Origin: Bacteroidota bacterium
GTDB taxonomy: Bacteria > Bacteroidota > Bacteroidia > Chitinophagales > Chitinophagaceae
NCBI GenBank assembly: GCA_018267965.1
Contig: JAFDXK010000002.1
Coordinates: 372,001 to 436,000, forward strand
Length of the DNA: 64,000 bases
Direction: 5' to 3'
Shown: positions 61,604 through 64,000 of the stretch, piece after piece
Layout: the number at the start of each line of letters is the position of its first letter
Numbering within the stretch: the first letter of the stretch is position 1
Notes under the pieces: model-generated
Seen by the model: the letters and a program-made list of their open reading frames with translations, nothing else
Databases searched by the model: none
Told to the model about the DNA's origin: nothing
Made by a program: the position numbers and the translations under genes

Positions 61604-63868
61604 ATGAAATTCCTGTTGACCCGTACGTTTCTATTTGTTTGTTTTTGTGCCCATGCACAGAAGCAAAATAATAACTGGTGCTTTGGCAATAAGGGTGGTA
61701 TTGATTTTAATACTTCACCCCCTACCACATTCATTTCGAAAGAAAATACTACCGAAAACTGTGCATCTGTCAGTGATAGGAATACAGGCCAGTTACTTTT
61801 TTATACAGATGGGTTGGATATTTGGGATAGGACACATACACTAATGCCCAATGGAAAGAATGCAGGCATAGATACAATACGATCTTCTGCTGAAGGTTCT
61901 GTCATTGTTCCGTGGCCATCAAACAATAACCTATATATTGTCTTCAGCATGCAATCAAGGAAATATATGTGGGAGAGACTTGCGTTGGTATATTCGGTTG
62001 TAGATATGTCTTTGAACGGAGGGTTGGGTGACGTAGTGGCGGGGCAAAAGGCAGTATTGCTGGATACCGGATTCACTGAATGCATCACCCAAGTTACCAT
62101 GTGTGACAAAGCGGCTATTGTAGCGTTACGTCAATCAAAAGGTGAAATCTACGTGTACAATGTTACGACTTCAGGAATAAATACTACACCTGTGATTTCT
62201 AAACTCGGTTATGTAAATGGTGCAATAAGTGGTGGAACACTTAAGGCATCTCCTGATTCAAAAAAGCTATGCATAACATATGTGAAACCTATTCAGGGTG
62301 CAGCTGTTTACTATATTACGTTGAATGATATCGACAGGTTTACAGGTGTAATAAGTAATGGATTTATCATAGACTCATTTAGCGGTGGTCAACCTCAATA
62401 TTTGGGCAGTGAATTTTCTCCTGACGGTAAAAAAGTATATACATCCTCTTTCGTAGCACAAGCTATCTTTCAATACGATTTATCAGTTTATAATCCTACC
62501 GCAATAACTGCTTCAAAAAAAATAGTTACTCAGGTATTTGGTGCTAACTTTGGTTATCCGCAAATGGGTCCTGACAGCAATATTTATGTTTGTCGCCAGG
62601 GGTTAGATTCCATAGATAGAATATCAAATGCTAACCTTGCCAGCCCTGGTTGTACATACACAAGGGGCGCAATTAAATTAGCTGTTCCGGCGAGGAGTGG
62701 CATTGAATTACCTCAGCTTGTTTCAGATAATATTACATCTTCATCTGTCGTCGCATCAAAAAAGGATACAGTTAATTGTGCTGCGAATACGATTCGGTTA
62801 ACAGCTACTTCAGGCAATCAATCATACCAATGGCAGGATGGCAGCCAAACGGATTCGTTTATAGCTACAAAGTCAGGAATGTATTGGGTAAATAGTATCA
62901 GGGATTGTGCAATATATCGCGATACTTTCATTGTGCACTTATCTTTACCTGACAGCGTCAGCCTTGGAAATGATATAACAATATGCAGCGGAGAACAAAT
63001 CACCTTGAAAAATACACAGCCTGTTAGCACGAGTGTTGGTTCCCAATGGAATATTGGTAGCAACGATACTGTAATTACAATTAGCAACCCCGGTAAATAC
63101 TGGTTGAGAATCAGCGATGGCTATTGCAGTAAAACTGATACATTAGTGTTAACAGTTAACCCGTCACCTAATGTGATGCTGGGTAATGATACCGCAATAT
63201 GCAAAGATGTTACATGGTTATTGCAAGATAATTCGGAGCCTGCAGGCAGTACTTATTTATGGAATACTGGCAGCACTGAAAATGAAATAAAGGTCAATGC
63301 TGAAGGATTGTATACCCTTACCGTAACATCGAAGGGTTGTGTAAGTTCTGATAGCATACGTGTGCAAATATTACCTTTACCTGCAATTGAGCTTGGAGAT
63401 AATGCCGAACTATGCGATGCTGAATCTCTCTCATTACCTTTGAGCAAGTCTACAATTTATCCATACAAAATATTGTGGCAGAACGGTTCGGAAGACACTG
63501 TTCAAACAATAAGGAAAACAGGCTTCTACAAAGTGCAGTTATCTAATCAATGTGGTATTGCAAAAGATAGCATCGCTATACACTTTCACAATTGTAAAGT
63601 TTGGTTTCCAAGTGCATTTTCTCCAAACGGAGATGGCCTGAATGATCTAGCACGTTTGGTTGGCGACCTGAATTATGTTACAGACTATAACTTATCCGTT
63701 TTCGACCGATGGGGAGAGAAAGTATTTATTACGAATGATGTACACGGAGGTTGGGATGGCAATTATAAGGGTAATGAAGCACCTTTCGGTACTTATAGGT
63801 ATCTCATAACTTATAAATTTCTTGGCGAAGACCAAATGTTAAAAGGTGATATAGCACTCGTTAGGTAA
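61604..63868 (+). CDS. T9SS type B cargo protein (gliding-motility-associated C-terminal domain)
   Basis: A 754-residue secreted protein. The signal peptide is MKFLLTRTFLFVCFCAHAQ. Residues about 20-370 look like a beta-propeller (GGIDFNTSPPTTFISKEN, EFSPDGKKVYTSSF). Ig-like Cys-paired repeats follow (SLGNDITICSGEQITLKNT, MLGNDTAICKDVTWLL, ELGDNAELCDAESLSL). The C-terminal 90 residues are the type B sorting domain: FPSAFSPNGDGLNDLARL, FDRWGEKVF, GGWDGNYKGNEAPFGTYRY. It would leave through SprA. Adhesin or surface function is likely. Confidence 0.93.
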   Translation: MKFLLTRTFLFVCFCAHAQKQNNNWCFGNKGGIDFNTSPPTTFISKENTTENCASVSDRNTGQLLFYTDGLDIWDRTHTLMPNGKNAGIDTIRSSAEGSVIVPWPSNNNLYIVFSMQSRKYMWERLALVYSVVDMSLNGGLGDVVAGQKAVLLDTGFTECITQVTMCDKAAIVALRQSKGEIYVYNVTTSGINTTPVISKLGYVNGAISGGTLKASPDSKKLCITYVKPIQGAAVYYITLNDIDRFTGVISNGFIIDSFSGGQPQYLGSEFSPDGKKVYTSSFVAQAIFQYDLSVYNPTAITASKKIVTQVFGANFGYPQMGPDSNIYVCRQGLDSIDRISNANLASPGCTYTRGAIKLAVPARSGIELPQLVSDNITSSSVVASKKDTVNCAANTIRLTATSGNQSYQWQDGSQTDSFIATKSGMYWVNSIRDCAIYRDTFIVHLSLPDSVSLGNDITICSGEQITLKNTQPVSTSVGSQWNIGSNDTVITISNPGKYWLRISDGYCSKTDTLVLTVNPSPNVMLGNDTAICKDVTWLLQDNSEPAGSTYLWNTGSTENEIKVNAEGLYTLTVTSKGCVSSDSIRVQILPLPAIELGDNAELCDAESLSLPLSKSTIYPYKILWQNGSEDTVQTIRKTGFYKVQLSNQCGIAKDSIAIHFHNCKVWFPSAFSPNGDGLNDLARLVGDLNYVTDYNLSVFDRWGEKVFITNDVHGGWDGNYKGNEAPFGTYRYLITYKFLGEDQMLKGDIALVR

Positions 63869-63930
63869 TTATAATGACTCTTTATAGTTGTATCGACATT
63901 AATTGACAGCTAATATAATACCTTTGGTAT

Positions 63931-64000
63931 ATGATGAGCAGGAAAAAATTCATTAAAGGTTCAGCAATACTCGGTGCATCTATTGCAGCACCATCATTTG
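63931..64000 (+). CDS. Start of a Tat-signal protein (runs off the window)
   Basis: Only 23 codons are visible: MMSRKKFIKGSAILGASIAA then PSF. The S-R-K-K-F pattern with a hydrophobic segment is a Tat-like signal peptide, with Lys for the second Arg, as seen in some Bacteroidota oxidoreductases. A possible -7 element TACCTTTG (63919-63926) lies directly before the ATG. The family cannot be told. Confidence 0.55.
   Translation, partial: MMSRKKFIKGSAILGASIAAPSF

Noticed and set aside
1..64000. tRNA, rRNA, CRISPR arrays, insertion sequences and phage genes
   Set aside because: I looked for TTCGA-type T-loops with acceptor stems, evenly spaced repeats, and transposase or integrase motifs in the gaps and saw none. 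A covariance-model scan could still reveal a short RNA.

Overview
The window reads as a chromosomal segment of a Bacteroidota bacterium, most likely from the Chitinophagaceae/Sphingobacteriia side. Four things point there: a 2483-residue SprA translocon gene directly behind ruvA, a type IX secretion (T9SS) type B C-terminal sorting domain, promoters of the Bacteroidota form TTTG-N19-21-TAnnTTTG, and many small lipoproteins. I see no insertion sequence, phage module, CRISPR array, rRNA or tRNA. The content is mostly core chromosome with interspersed small hypothetical genes.

Layout. 1-8.6 kb: the end of a glycosyltransferase, a patatin-like membrane protein, heme A synthase (ctaA), an HU/IHF protein, a TPR protein with a 30-residue ribosomal-type peptide and RNase G, then a lipoprotein and an orphan LuxR-type response regulator. 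8.6-16.1 kb: mfd, an FMN reductase, and a glycosyltransferase-EamA-paaH operon. 16.1-18.3 kb: small unknown genes and two adjacent Tat-exported ferritin-like proteins. 18.3-24.7 kb: priA with a previously missed 51-residue membrane peptide, clpX, and a FlaA1/CapD-type nucleotide-sugar enzyme. 24.9-32 kb: a TPR protein, lipoproteins, a GHL10-type glycoside hydrolase, a Crp-family regulator and a GH3-family enzyme. 32-38 kb: rplU-rpmA with a histone-H1-like protein, a PstS-like binding protein with a secreted TPR protein, rpmH-rnpA-yidD and paaY. 38-45 kb: an ArsR-fold regulator, tsaB, ridA, glnS, an SseB-like protein, a B12-binding protein, enoyl-CoA hydratase and an outer-membrane barrel. 45-56.7 kb: ruvA, sprA and the phenylacetyl-CoA epoxidase genes paaA-B-C, a TonB-domain protein, paaD and a two-helix pore-like membrane protein. 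56.7-64 kb: lepB, rnc, fabF, acpP, a LolD-type ATPase, a DUF2795 protein, a T9SS cargo protein and the start of another Tat-type protein.

How the genes work together. Phenylacetate degradation genes (paaABCD, paaH, paaY, perhaps the enoyl-CoA hydratase) are scattered over about 44 kb rather than gathered in one operon, and paaE is not visible. SprA, a possible PorG-like barrel and a type B cargo protein represent T9SS. fabF-acpP and rnc-lepB form a housekeeping group transcribed on the minus strand.

Best candidates for something undescribed: the ferritin-like pair in which the second member has lost most iron ligands; the pore-like protein with GMGPV where a K+ channel has TVGYG, co-transcribed with paaD; the TonB-domain protein inside the paa operon; and two genes (rnpA and the glycosyltransferase at 15-16 kb) whose conserved N-termini have no ATG, GTG or TTG start.
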